A DNA stretch of 59,768 nt from Alphaproteobacteria bacterium (GTDB lineage: Bacteria > Pseudomonadota > Alphaproteobacteria > Micavibrionales > UBA2020), in assembly GCA_016124645.1 (NCBI GenBank), contig WGNE01000026.1, forward strand, positions 1 to 59,768, given 5' to 3'. Shown piece after piece: positions 26,027 through 33,687 of the stretch. The notes beneath the pieces were generated by a model that did not search any database, was not told where the DNA came from, and was given only the letters and a program-made list of their open reading frames with translations. How positions within the stretch are numbered: position 1 is the first letter of the stretch; every line of letters begins with the position of its first letter. Position numbers and translations under genes: made by a program.

Positions 26027-26665
26027 CTATCCTTGAACCCGTAAAAACAGGCTGTGCGGCAAAATGCCCTGCGCCGCGTTGTGGTGCAGCAGCTTTCCTT
26101 CCGAGAGGAACAGCTGCACGCCTTCCAGTATCGCTTCTTCCTGCTTTTTGTAATCGGCCTCGCGCCGGCGGCAGGATGTGATGAAGTTGCCCAGCCCGCC
26201 GTTCAGCAGGGTTTCGTGCTCGATGAAGAAGATCTGCACGCCCTTGCCCATCACGTCGCCGGGCGTGATGCCCTCGATGATTTGCGTCTCCCGCAGGGGG
26301 ATGGGTTGCGTGCGGACGTATTCCCCGCTGGGGGCGCCGCCTGGCAGGGTGACGCGCTCGAAACCTTCCGGCGGCAGGATGAAGACGCGGCCCGGCGGCA
26401 GGGCGGGCAGCAGCGCGCGGCCTTCCATGAAAACGCAGGGAATGTGCCGCAGGGTAAAGCAGGCGCGCATCGCGGGCACGCCCTTCGCGCCCCAGCCCTG
26501 TTTCATGGAATAGGCATAGGCCATGACCTCGTCATCGACGGCGAAGATGAAGTCGCCTTCCGTGCCCGCCACCGTGCGGCCGCGTTGCGGCAACAGGGCG
26601 TCGCCTTCGACGGCGGCGGCGGTCGCGTGGTAGAGGCTCTGGGGCATGGCGGCGGGGCCGGTCAT
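26027..26665 (-). CDS. Hypothetical protein, possible ADP-ribosyltransferase-like fold
   Basis: 212 residues. The N-terminal part reads SLYHATAAAVEGDALLP...GDFIFAVDDEVMAYAYSM, similar in pattern to ART-fold proteins (LYHGT, then VFAT, then AYA), and EHETLLNGG could hold the third-site Glu. The C-terminal half is without motif. The start is uncertain (26665 or 26647); no good ribosome site. It lies 13 nt after the DUF305-like gene and may be the last gene of the phaE-phaC transcript. Function is a guess. Confidence 0.45.
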   Translation of the reverse strand: MTGPAAMPQSLYHATAAAVEGDALLPQRGRTVAGTEGDFIFAVDDEVMAYAYSMKQGWGAKGVPAMRACFTLRHIPCVFMEGRALLPALPPGRVFILPPEGFERVTLPGGAPSGEYVRTQPIPLRETQIIEGITPGDVMGKGVQIFFIEHETLLNGGLGNFITSCRRREADYKKQEEAILEGVQLFLSEGKLLHHNAAQGILPHSLFLRVQG

Positions 26666-26678
26666 CCGGCGCGCGCCG

Positions 26679-27068
26679 TTACTTCCGCATCGAGGCTTGC
26701 ATCTGCACGTGCTTCGCCTGCCATTCCTTCATGACGGCGATGTTGCCTTCCTGCGTGGAGACGATGCTTTCGGCCAGTTTGCGGATTTCGGGATCCTTGC
26801 CTTTTTCGAGTTCCTTCTTCGCCAACTCGACCGTCGCTTGCTGCTGGGGGATCATGGCGTTGACGAAGTCGAGGTCGGCGTCGCCCGTGGCGGCTTCGAC
26901 GGGAACCGGCGGCGCGGGGACGCTGACGGAAGGAGCGGCGACGGCGGGCATGGCCTTCATCGCGGTCTGTGCCTGCGCCTGCTGCGCTTCGGCGACGATG
27001 GGCGCGCGGATGAAGAGTGATGCGGCCATGACGGCGGAAAGGCCGATGAGGGTGACGTTGGCTTTCAT
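26679..27068 (-). CDS. DUF305-like secreted protein
   Basis: 129 residues with a signal peptide (MKANVTLIGLSAVMAASLF, cleavage near AEA-QQ). The mature part has DLDFVNAMIPQQQATVELAK...IRKLAESIVSTQEGNIAVMKEW, the DUF305 pattern. The family's MIPHH pair of histidines is replaced by Gln-Gln, so metal binding may be lost. AGGAG is 7 nt before the ATG at 27068. It is 22 nt after phaC, so it may be in the same transcript. Confidence 0.75.
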   Translation of the reverse strand: MKANVTLIGLSAVMAASLFIRAPIVAEAQQAQAQTAMKAMPAVAAPSVSVPAPPVPVEAATGDADLDFVNAMIPQQQATVELAKKELEKGKDPEIRKLAESIVSTQEGNIAVMKEWQAKHVQMQASMRK

Positions 27069-27090
27069 TGCGGTTCTCCTTTTCAAATGC

Positions 27091-28158
27091 TTAGCGGGCG
27101 TTGAGCCATTTGCCGATCGAGGGGGGCACCAGCGCCTGCGCGCTGCCGGAAACATAGATGCCGATGTGTCCGCCCTTGAACGAGACTTCCTGATAGTCCT
27201 TCGTGCCGACCAGCTTGCCGAGCGGGCGCGAGGCGCTGGGGGGCACGAGGTGGTCGTCGAGCGCATAGACGTTCATGACGGGGCACTTGATGTTGGCGAG
27301 CGAAACGCCCTGCCCGCCGATCTCGAGCCCGCCGTTGATGAAGCTGTTCTTCTGGTAGAAGTCCTTCACGAATTCGCGGTAGGCCTCGCCCGCCTGGTCG
27401 GGGCTGTCGAAGATCCATTTTTCCATGGTCATGAAGTTGCAGACCTGTTTGGGGTTGTCGAGGATATCGACCATGTCGATGTATTTCTGGGCGATGAGGC
27501 GGTAGGGCTTGAGGTTCAAAAACGTCCAGTTCATCAAATCGCCCGGCACGTTGCCCAGCGTATCGACCAGCTTATCGACGTCGATGTGGCGGATCCAGTG
27601 CGAGAGCATGTTGTCCTTCGTCTGGAAATCAACCGGCGTGACCATGGTGATGAGGTTCTTCACCTTGTCCGGGTGCAGCGCGGTGTAGCACAGGCTGAAG
27701 GCGCCGCCCTGGCAGATGCCGAGGATGTTGACCTTCTTCGCCCCGCTATGCTCGCAGACGGCATCGACGCAGCGGTCGATGTAGCCGTTGATGTAGTCGT
27801 CGAGGTTCAGGAAGCGGTCCGAGCGGTCGGGGTAGCCCCAGTCGATGAGATAGACGTCCTGCCCCTGCGCCATCAGGCCGCGCACGGTGGAGCGGTTTTC
27901 CTGCAGGTCGGTCATGTAGGGACGGTTGACGAGGGCATAGACGATGAGCAGCGGCGTCTTGTTCTCCGGCGTTTCGCCGGTCGGGTTTTTATAGTGATAG
28001 ACGCTCAGCTTGTCTTCGGCATAGATCGTCTCTTTTTCCGTCACGCCGGAGGGCAGGTCGCCCACGTTGCGCAGGTTCTTGATGCCTTCGGACAGCTTGA
28101 TGTTGAAGTTGGTGATTTCCTTCAAAATCTCTTCGGGTTGCAGCTTGATCGCGCTCAT
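27091..28158 (-). CDS. phaC: Class III PHA synthase subunit PhaC
   Basis: 355 residues, the length of class III PhaC (about 40 kDa). It polymerises 3-hydroxyacyl-CoA into polyhydroxyalkanoate on the granule surface. The lipase-like box is GICQGG (Cys149), with Asp302 in ALDDHLVPP and His331 in GGHIG, the same numbering known for the Allochromatium enzyme. It needs the PhaE subunit, whose gene ends 3 nt upstream. Confidence 0.95.
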   Translation of the reverse strand: MSAIKLQPEEILKEITNFNIKLSEGIKNLRNVGDLPSGVTEKETIYAEDKLSVYHYKNPTGETPENKTPLLIVYALVNRPYMTDLQENRSTVRGLMAQGQDVYLIDWGYPDRSDRFLNLDDYINGYIDRCVDAVCEHSGAKKVNILGICQGGAFSLCYTALHPDKVKNLITMVTPVDFQTKDNMLSHWIRHIDVDKLVDTLGNVPGDLMNWTFLNLKPYRLIAQKYIDMVDILDNPKQVCNFMTMEKWIFDSPDQAGEAYREFVKDFYQKNSFINGGLEIGGQGVSLANIKCPVMNVYALDDHLVPPSASRPLGKLVGTKDYQEVSFKGGHIGIYVSGSAQALVPPSIGKWLNAR

Positions 28159-28161
28159 GGC

Positions 28162-29400
28162 TTATTTCCCCTTCTTGGCGGATTTCTTGGCGGCGGGCTT
28201 TTTCGCGGCTTTCGCCTTTTTGGCGGGCGCGGGCTTCGCGGCGGCGGCTTTGGCCGGGGCCGGTTTCTTGATGCCCAGCTTGCCGCGGATTTCCGCCAGC
28301 TCCTTGCGCATCTTCAGGTTCTCGCGGCGCAGCTCGTGCACGCGCTTGTGCAGGCTGTCCACTTCCTCGCGCGTGGGCAGGTTCATCTGCTCCACCATGT
28401 CGTCCACGATCTCGTGCAGTTTTTTCTTGTAGGTCATCAGCGCGTTGACCACCTCGCCATAGACGGCGGTGTAATCGTCGGAAAGCGCGTGGCCCGCATA
28501 GACGTCCTCGCAGATATCGACCCACTTGCCGTAGATCTGCTTGAGCGAGTTGAGCGGCTCCGCGCCTTCGGGCGGGTCGGCCAGATAGCTCTGGAACTTC
28601 TGCACCGCTTCCGCGCCGACTTTCGCCATGGAGGCGTTGTATTTGCGCGCCATGGCCTCGAAATCGACCCAGTGCTTGTAGAGCTGGCCGAGGTCTTCCT
28701 GCTTTTCGCGGGTATAGCCGAGGCCGGGCAGGGAGGCGCAGAAGCCGAAGGGGTCGAAGGTCTCGAAGCCCTGCACGCCGGGGTCCCACTGCGGCCAGTT
28801 CTGCTGCTGCAGCCATTCGGGCGCCTGCCAGTTCTCGGGGTTCATGAACTGCTGGGCCTGCTGCCAGTTGCCGGGGCCGAAGCCCTGCGGGTTCCAGGCG
28901 GCCGCGTTCCAGCCGGGGGTCTGCCAGGCGGCGTTCCAGCCGGGCACGCCCCAGGGCTGCGCGAGGCCGGGGGGAAACATGTTGCCCGCCCATGCGGGGG
29001 CGGATTTCATCAGGCTTTCGGTGAAGCTGCGCCAGCTGTCCAGCCCGTCGAAGGGGCGGGCGTTCTTTTGCTGCAGCCCGGTGAAGAAGGATTGCAGGTT
29101 GCCGACCCATTCGTTGGCGATGTCCTGCACGCTCTTGTGCTCGCTCGCGCCTTGCGAGAATTGCTGCACCATCTGCAGGAACTGCTGGCTGGCCTGCGAG
29201 AGCATCTGCTGGTACGCGCCCGCGCCCGGCACCGTGCCGCCGAGGTTGGTTTTCCATTCGCGGAAAAAGCCGTCCCAGTGCGATTGCAGGCTTTGCGGGC
29301 TCTGCATCTGCTTGCGCAGGAATTCCTGCTGGGTCTGCAGCCAGTTTTCCCAGTAGTGCTGCCAGTCGTTCGCGTTGTAGGCGGATTGTGCTGTGGACAT
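28162..29400 (-). CDS. phaE: Class III PHA synthase subunit PhaE with Lys/Ala-rich tail
   Basis: 412 residues. Trp/Gln-rich and helical at the N-terminus (DWQHYWENWLQTQQEFL), then the conserved PhaE part (YTREKQEDLGQLYKHWVDFE), a coiled-coil-like segment (~335-370, LHKRVHELRRENLKMRKEL) and a strongly basic C-terminal tail from about residue 378 with KPAPAK, AAAAKPA and KKPAAKK units. The tail resembles histone H1 and the PhaF/PhaI-type nucleoid-binding tails and is not a normal part of PhaE. First gene of the leftward operon. Confidence 0.9.
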   Translation of the reverse strand: MSTAQSAYNANDWQHYWENWLQTQQEFLRKQMQSPQSLQSHWDGFFREWKTNLGGTVPGAGAYQQMLSQASQQFLQMVQQFSQGASEHKSVQDIANEWVGNLQSFFTGLQQKNARPFDGLDSWRSFTESLMKSAPAWAGNMFPPGLAQPWGVPGWNAAWQTPGWNAAAWNPQGFGPGNWQQAQQFMNPENWQAPEWLQQQNWPQWDPGVQGFETFDPFGFCASLPGLGYTREKQEDLGQLYKHWVDFEAMARKYNASMAKVGAEAVQKFQSYLADPPEGAEPLNSLKQIYGKWVDICEDVYAGHALSDDYTAVYGEVVNALMTYKKKLHEIVDDMVEQMNLPTREEVDSLHKRVHELRRENLKMRKELAEIRGKLGIKKPAPAKAAAAKPAPAKKAKAAKKPAAKKSAKKGK

Positions 29401-29762
29401 GTTTTCCCCCGTCCTGTCGCATGGCGCGTGCCTGCCGCGGCGCTGCGCGCGTTGTCTTGAATGATGAGAACTTTAAAATATATAGCGGCCTATAGCTATA
29501 GTGCATATCCCATCCCATTGTGCATCGCAACATGTTTTCTGGAGCTTGATGCACCGCCGCAAACCCCTTGCCATCGGGTGGGGGAAGCGGTAGCTTATGG
29601 GCGCTGAACAGGGTGTGTGCGGCGACAGACGGCAGCGTCCGGGCTTTACTTTTCGGAATCATGTCCGGCGGTGTTCCACCGGCAAAATTGTTTGCGCCGC
29701 AGCATATTGAAGTGTTGATATTTTTCTTTTAATTTCCTAACTTTCAGGGAGCCTTTTAACAA
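29401..29762. promoter_or_regulatory. Divergent phaE/phaB control region
   Basis: 362 nt between phaE (leftward) and phaB (rightward). A candidate PhaR site lies at 29518-29532, and AT-rich boxes (TATAG, TATAT) at 29480-29500 could serve the leftward promoter. A weak rightward promoter TTGAAG-17-TAATTT is possible near 29707-29735. GGGAG precedes phaB by about 12 nt. Confidence 0.5.
29518..29532 (-). promoter_or_regulatory. Candidate PhaR operator
   Basis: Read on the minus strand it is TGTTGCGATGCACAA, matching the two sites in the phasin promoter at TGTTGC-NN-TGC. Contains TGC-N3-GCA. Confidence 0.55.
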
Positions 29763-30551
29763 ATGACACAAAGCGCCATGACCGAACAATCGCAAAAATC
29801 CGCAGAAACCGCCGCCAAGCCGCGCGTCGCGCTCGTCACCGGCGGCACCGGCGCCATCGGCAGCGAGATCGCCAAGCGCCTCGCGCGCGAGGGCCACACC
29901 GTCGTGACCACCTACCGCAACGAGGACAAGGCCCGCGCGTGGGAAGAGGAGATGAAGAAGGAGGGCTTCACCTTCCACCTCTACAAATGCGACGTCGCCG
30001 ACTTCAACAGCGCGAAGGAAATGGTGGAGAAGGTCAAGGCGGACCTCGGCCCGGTCGAGATCCTCGTCAACTGCGCGGGCATCACCCGCGACACCACGCT
30101 GCGCAAGATGACGCACGAGCAGTGGCGCGACGTTTTGTCGAGCAACCTCGACAGCGTCTTCAACGTCACCCGCCCGGTGCTGGACCAGATGCTGGAAAGC
30201 GGGTTCGGCCGCATCATCAACATTTCCTCCATCAACGGCTCGAAGGGCCAGTTCGGCCAGTCCAACTACTCCGCCGCCAAGGCCGGCATGCACGGCTTCA
30301 CCAAGTCGCTGGCGCAGGAAGTGGCCAAGAAGGGCATTACCGTCAACACCGTCTCCCCCGGCTATATCGAGACGGAAATGATTTTGGGCGTGCCCGAGAA
30401 CATCCGTCAGGGCATCCTGGCGCAGATCCCGGTGGGCCGCTTCGGCACGCCGCAGGACGTCGCCCACGCCGTCGCCTTCCTGGTGAAAGAGGAGTCCGGC
30501 TTTATCACCGGCGCCAACCTCGCCAGCAACGGCGGCCATTACATGGAGTAA
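29763..30551 (+). CDS. phaB: Acetoacetyl-CoA reductase
   Basis: 262 residues of the short-chain dehydrogenase family. It reduces acetoacetyl-CoA to (R)-3-hydroxybutyryl-CoA, the monomer for PhaEC. GGTGAIGS binds NADP(H); the catalytic set is Ser in NISSING and YSAAKAG. The stretch NSVFNVTRPV and the C-terminal ASNGGHYM are typical of PhaB. phaR follows after 4 nt, so they are one operon. Confidence 0.93.
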   Translation: MTQSAMTEQSQKSAETAAKPRVALVTGGTGAIGSEIAKRLAREGHTVVTTYRNEDKARAWEEEMKKEGFTFHLYKCDVADFNSAKEMVEKVKADLGPVEILVNCAGITRDTTLRKMTHEQWRDVLSSNLDSVFNVTRPVLDQMLESGFGRIINISSINGSKGQFGQSNYSAAKAGMHGFTKSLAQEVAKKGITVNTVSPGYIETEMILGVPENIRQGILAQIPVGRFGTPQDVAHAVAFLVKEESGFITGANLASNGGHYME

Positions 30552-30555
30552 GGAC

Positions 30556-31101
30556 ATGAAAGAGACGAAAGCCGTCAGGATTATCAAGAAGTATCCCAAC
30601 CGGCGTCTCTACGACACCGAGAAGAGTTCCTACATCACCCTGAACGAGGTGCTGGAGATCATCCGCAGCGGGCAGGAGTTCAAGGTGGTCGATGCGGTGA
30701 GCGGCGACGACATCTCCCGCTCCATCCTCGTGCAGATCATCATCGAGCAGGAAAACGGCGAAAGCCCGATCTTCACGACCGACATGCTGACCCGCTTCAT
30801 CCGCTTCTACGACGACGCCGCGCAGAACCTGTTCGGCGAGTTCCTCGAGCGCAACATGCAGATCTTCTCCGACCAGCAAAAGCGCTTCCAGCAGCAGATG
30901 GTGGAAGGCATGATCAACAGCCCCGCCACCCGCATGATGCAGGACGCGGCGGAGCGCAACCTTTCGCTCTGGCAGGACATGCAGCAGCGCTTCTTCGACC
31001 TCGCCACGGCCGGCATCCGCAACCCGGATGCGGGCGGGGAAGGCGGCGATGACGACGAAAAATCGTCATCCGACGCCGCGAAAAAGAAAAAAACCAAGTA
31101 A
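30556..31101 (+). CDS. phaR: PHA synthesis repressor PhaR
   Basis: 181 residues. The N-terminal DNA-binding domain has the diagnostic RIIKKYPNRRLYDTEKSSYI, and FLERNMQIF lies in the granule-binding part. The Lys/Asp-rich C-terminus ends KKKKTK. PhaR represses phasin and other PHA genes and leaves DNA by binding nascent granules. It probably acts at 31177-31207 and 29518-29532. A weak hairpin (31104-31118) followed by six T may attenuate read-through. Confidence 0.93.
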   Translation: MKETKAVRIIKKYPNRRLYDTEKSSYITLNEVLEIIRSGQEFKVVDAVSGDDISRSILVQIIIEQENGESPIFTTDMLTRFIRFYDDAAQNLFGEFLERNMQIFSDQQKRFQQQMVEGMINSPATRMMQDAAERNLSLWQDMQQRFFDLATAGIRNPDAGGEGGDDDEKSSSDAAKKKKTK

Positions 31102-31150
31102 TTCAGACATTTGGTCTGTAGGGTTTTTTGATTGTCCCCCGCGGCGCCCC

Positions 31151-31178
31151 TTGACAAAATCCCTGAAAATGCTATATG
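31151..31178 (+). promoter_or_regulatory. Phasin promoter
   Basis: TTGACA (31151-31156), 16-nt spacer, TATATG (31173-31178). The PhaR-type sites start at the -10. Confidence 0.7.
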
Positions 31179-31207
31179 TTGCATTGCAGCAATGACGCAG
31201 TGCAACA
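31177..31207 (+). promoter_or_regulatory. Two inverted PhaR operators
   Basis: TGTTGCATTGCAGCA (31177-31191) is followed by TGACGCAGTGCAACA (31193-31207), whose reverse complement begins TGTTGCACTGC. The pair overlaps the -10 and start point, fitting a repressor that blocks phasin transcription. Confidence 0.65.
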
Positions 31208-31250
31208 TTGCGACTGATTCTTTAATGACTTGAACCCAAGGAGACATGAG

Positions 31251-31634
31251 ATGCAAAACGAAGTATTCGAGACCCTGAACAAGCTGACCCAGCAGTCGCT
31301 GGAAAACTGGAAGAAACTCGGCGAAGCCAACCTGAAAATCGGCGAAAAGCTGCTGCAGGAACAAATCGACCTCACCACCTCGCTGGTCGAAGTGACCTCC
31401 CGCGGCGCTGAAGAAGCTGCGCAGACCAAAGACGTGAAGGAAATCGCGTCCCTGCAGGCCGAACTCGCCCAGGAATGCGGCAAAACCATCCTGGAAAGCG
31501 CACGTACCTGCGCCGACATCGTGGCTGAAGCCGGCAAAGTCTATAACCAGCTTTTCGAAACCACCATGAAAGCAGCCGGCAACAACTTCGCCGCCGCTAA
31601 AACGGCTGGCGCAAAAGGCAAAAAAGCCGCTTGA
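31251..31634 (+). CDS. phaP: Phasin (PHA granule-associated protein)
   Basis: 127 residues, helical and free of Trp-rich core, with the phasin pattern FETLNKLTQQSLENWKKLGEANLKIGEKLL and a C-terminal KTAGAKGKKAA. It coats granules. AAGGAG (31238-31243) sets the ATG at 31251. Codon use is strongly biased and the ribosome site is strong, so high expression is likely. Control by PhaR at the operators just upstream. Confidence 0.85.
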   Translation: MQNEVFETLNKLTQQSLENWKKLGEANLKIGEKLLQEQIDLTTSLVEVTSRGAEEAAQTKDVKEIASLQAELAQECGKTILESARTCADIVAEAGKVYNQLFETTMKAAGNNFAAAKTAGAKGKKAA

Positions 31635-31691
31635 TATCGCCGGTCCGCAAGTCGTAAAAGACTTGAGACTTAATATATCAACTGAAGCTGG

Positions 31692-32447
31692 ATGGATGAC
31701 ATGACTCAGAAACTGGCCCTGGTCACGGGTGGCGTTGGCGGTATCGGTTCCGCGATTTGCGAAGAACTGGCCAAGACAGGCCACAAGGTGGTTGCGGGCT
31801 ATCATCCGGCTGAGGAAGAAACCGCACAATCGAGGCTGAAGGTTTGGGAACAGGAAGGGATCGCGATCGACATCGCGCCCGGAGACGTTTCCTCCTTCGC
31901 CTCCTGTGCGGAAATGGCGGAAAGCGTCCGCGCGAAACACGGGCCGGTCGATGTGCTGGTCAACTGCGCGGGCATAACCCGCGACAAGACGCTGAAGAAG
32001 ATGACGGAAGACGAATGGCACGCCGTTCTGAACGTCGATCTCAACAGCCTGTTCAACGTCACCAAGCAGTTCATCGACGACATGACCGAGCGCGGCTATG
32101 GCCGCGTGGTCAATATCTCGTCGGTCAACGGCAAGAAGGGGCAGTTCGGGCAGACCAACTATTCCGCGGCCAAGGCGGGCGTGCACGGCTTCACCATGGC
32201 GCTGGCGCAGGAAGTGGCGCGCAAGGGCGTGACGGTCAACACCATCTCCCCCGGCTATACCGCGACCGCGATGACCAAGGCCATGCCGGAAGACATCATC
32301 AAGCAGATCGTGACCGAGATCCCCATGCAGCGCATGGCCGAGCCGGATGAGATCGCCTATATGGTCGGCTGCCTGTGCGATCCGCGCGCGGCCTACGTCA
32401 CCGGCACGAACATCTCCGTCAACGGCGGCATGTTCATCTCGTTCTGA
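31692..32447 (+). CDS. Second acetoacetyl-CoA reductase (PhaB paralogue)
   Basis: 251 residues, clearly similar to the PhaB product 1.9 kb upstream: GGVGGIGS, the same NCAGITRD-KTLKKMT stretch, NISSVNGKKGQFGQTNYSAAKAG. Probably reduces acetoacetyl-CoA or a related 3-ketoacyl-CoA. ATG at 31692 or 31701; neither has a strong ribosome site. A terminator follows. Confidence 0.9.
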   Translation: MDDMTQKLALVTGGVGGIGSAICEELAKTGHKVVAGYHPAEEETAQSRLKVWEQEGIAIDIAPGDVSSFASCAEMAESVRAKHGPVDVLVNCAGITRDKTLKKMTEDEWHAVLNVDLNSLFNVTKQFIDDMTERGYGRVVNISSVNGKKGQFGQTNYSAAKAGVHGFTMALAQEVARKGVTVNTISPGYTATAMTKAMPEDIIKQIVTEIPMQRMAEPDEIAYMVGCLCDPRAAYVTGTNISVNGGMFISF

Positions 32448-32473
32448 TTTTTACAGAAATTATTACAGCATCA

Positions 32474-32500
32474 AGCCGCGCCCCAAAGCGCGGCTTTTTT
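32474..32500 (+). terminator. Rho-independent terminator
   Basis: Stem AGCCGCGC (32474-32481) with GCGCGGCT (32488-32495), loop CCCAAA, six T. Ends the rightward PHA genes. Confidence 0.9.
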
Positions 32501-32520
32501 GCGCGCGTCGTGGGGAAGGA

Positions 32521-33360
32521 CTAAACGTATTGCTCCAGCTCGCCCGCGTCCTCGATATGCAGGGGCAGAGACTTGAAGGCGCCCTTGTGCAGGTGCAGGG
32601 TGTAGGTCTCGCCGTCCTGCGTGTCGATCGGTATCTCGCGGCTGACGACGAAGCTGGAATAGCTGCGCGCGTCCGTGCCCTGTATCAGGATTTGCAGGCT
32701 GCGCTTGATCTTCACCGCCTTGCGCCCCGGCGAGAAGGAATGGGTGACGGGCTTTCCGGGACGGAAGTGGTAGTTCTTGTTCAGCGAATTGCCGACGTAC
32801 ATGTCGCCCGGCACGGCGATGCTCCAGGGCATCTTCTGCGACATGACGAGGATATGGCGCGGCGTGAAGCTTTCGATGGGCATGTAGCTGCGGAACTGGT
32901 CTTCCTTGCCGTCGATGAGGCGTGTTTCCTCCACCGCCAGTACGGCGTCCAGCTTCACGTCCACGAGGTCGGCGTTGTAGAAGTTCGACATGCGCACCAG
33001 CACATAGGGCGTCTCGGCGTTCCACGTCGCGCTCAGCACCCCGCGCGCGGAGGTGAGGAGCTTCACCCGCGGGCGGATGAAGCGGGCGGTGATGATGGCG
33101 CTGAAAAACACGTTCAGCACCACAAGCCCGATCGACATGATGGCGATGATGAGGATGATGGCCGCCGTCTTCGCCTCCGTCTGCGCGGTGATCGGCATGT
33201 CGTCGGGCAGGTTGATGCCGAAGGCGGTGGAAAGGGTCTGCACGAGGTTCAGGTGCGCCTCGGGCAGGGCGGCCACCAGCATGATCCAGCACAGGTAGAA
33301 CATGGCGATGATGGCCACTGTGTAAAAACCGGTGATCTTGAAAAAATCTTTTTGAAACAT
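32521..33360 (-). CDS. Kir-channel-like membrane protein without selectivity filter
   Basis: 279 residues. Two transmembrane segments (about 9-31 and 66-92) are followed by a cytoplasmic beta-rich domain resembling the inward-rectifier C-terminus: ARFIRPR after the second helix, TPYVLVRMSNFYNADLVDVKL, WSIAVPGDMY and LQILIQGTDARSYSSFV match the pattern of KirBac (RIAN..N.I.EA, HPID, GTDE). The ~35 residues between the helices contain no TxGYG filter or clear pore helix, so it should not conduct K+ as Kir does. The start MFQKDF at 33360 is preceded by GGGGGAAAGC. Function unknown. Confidence 0.5.
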   Translation of the reverse strand: MFQKDFFKITGFYTVAIIAMFYLCWIMLVAALPEAHLNLVQTLSTAFGINLPDDMPITAQTEAKTAAIILIIAIMSIGLVVLNVFFSAIITARFIRPRVKLLTSARGVLSATWNAETPYVLVRMSNFYNADLVDVKLDAVLAVEETRLIDGKEDQFRSYMPIESFTPRHILVMSQKMPWSIAVPGDMYVGNSLNKNYHFRPGKPVTHSFSPGRKAVKIKRSLQILIQGTDARSYSSFVVSREIPIDTQDGETYTLHLHKGAFKSLPLHIEDAGELEQYV

Positions 33361-33639
33361 GCTTTCCCCCGAACGGCTGCGGCCGATGACGGCATTCTAG
33401 CCGTTTTGCGCGCATAAATCATCAGGCGGCGGAGGGGGAGCGGGGCACGGCCATGCCGGGAGCGAATCCCCGTACAAATATTGCTTTGGAGTATAATATT
33501 ATGTAATTACATAATACAGAAGCAGGCGCGATAATATAGCCATAGAAACCATATAGTTAACGATACCGCTCCTTTTTGTCTGGAAATTAAAGAGAAATTA
33601 ATTATTATAGAAAATAATGTGTATGTCACTACAGGAGGC
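33361..33639. other. AT-rich intergenic control region
   Basis: About 280 nt between the divergent Kir-like gene and the VWA/AAA+ locus. Much lower GC than its surroundings. It holds the perfect palindrome at 33497-33516 and AT-rich stretches to 33630; no clear promoter pair except a possible TTGGAG-18-CATAAT at 33486-33515 that overlaps the palindrome. Confidence 0.6.
33497..33516. promoter_or_regulatory. Perfect 20-bp palindrome, candidate operator
   Basis: TATTATGTAATTACATAATA reads the same on both strands. It lies 164 nt upstream of the VWA gene start. A related imperfect palindrome is at 46411-46432. Confidence 0.6.
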
Positions 33640-33687
33640 ATGCGCACGGGTGTGAATATAAAAATAGGCGGCACTGCATATGTTTGA
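33640..33687 (+). CDS. 15-codon leader ORF coupled to VWA gene
   Basis: MRTGVNIKIGGTAYV. A strong AGGAGG (33632-33637) precedes its ATG by 2 nt (short, but the only match). Its TGA (33685-33687) overlaps the first codons of the next gene, whose ATG at 33680 has only a weak GGCGG of its own. This suggests translational coupling or leader control. Too short to prove. Confidence 0.45.
   Translation: MRTGVNIKIGGTAYV

Noticed and set aside
31648-31665. CAAGTC/GACTTG hairpin after the phasin gene
   Set aside because: No T-run follows, so it is not an intrinsic terminator; perhaps only an mRNA-stabilising hairpin.
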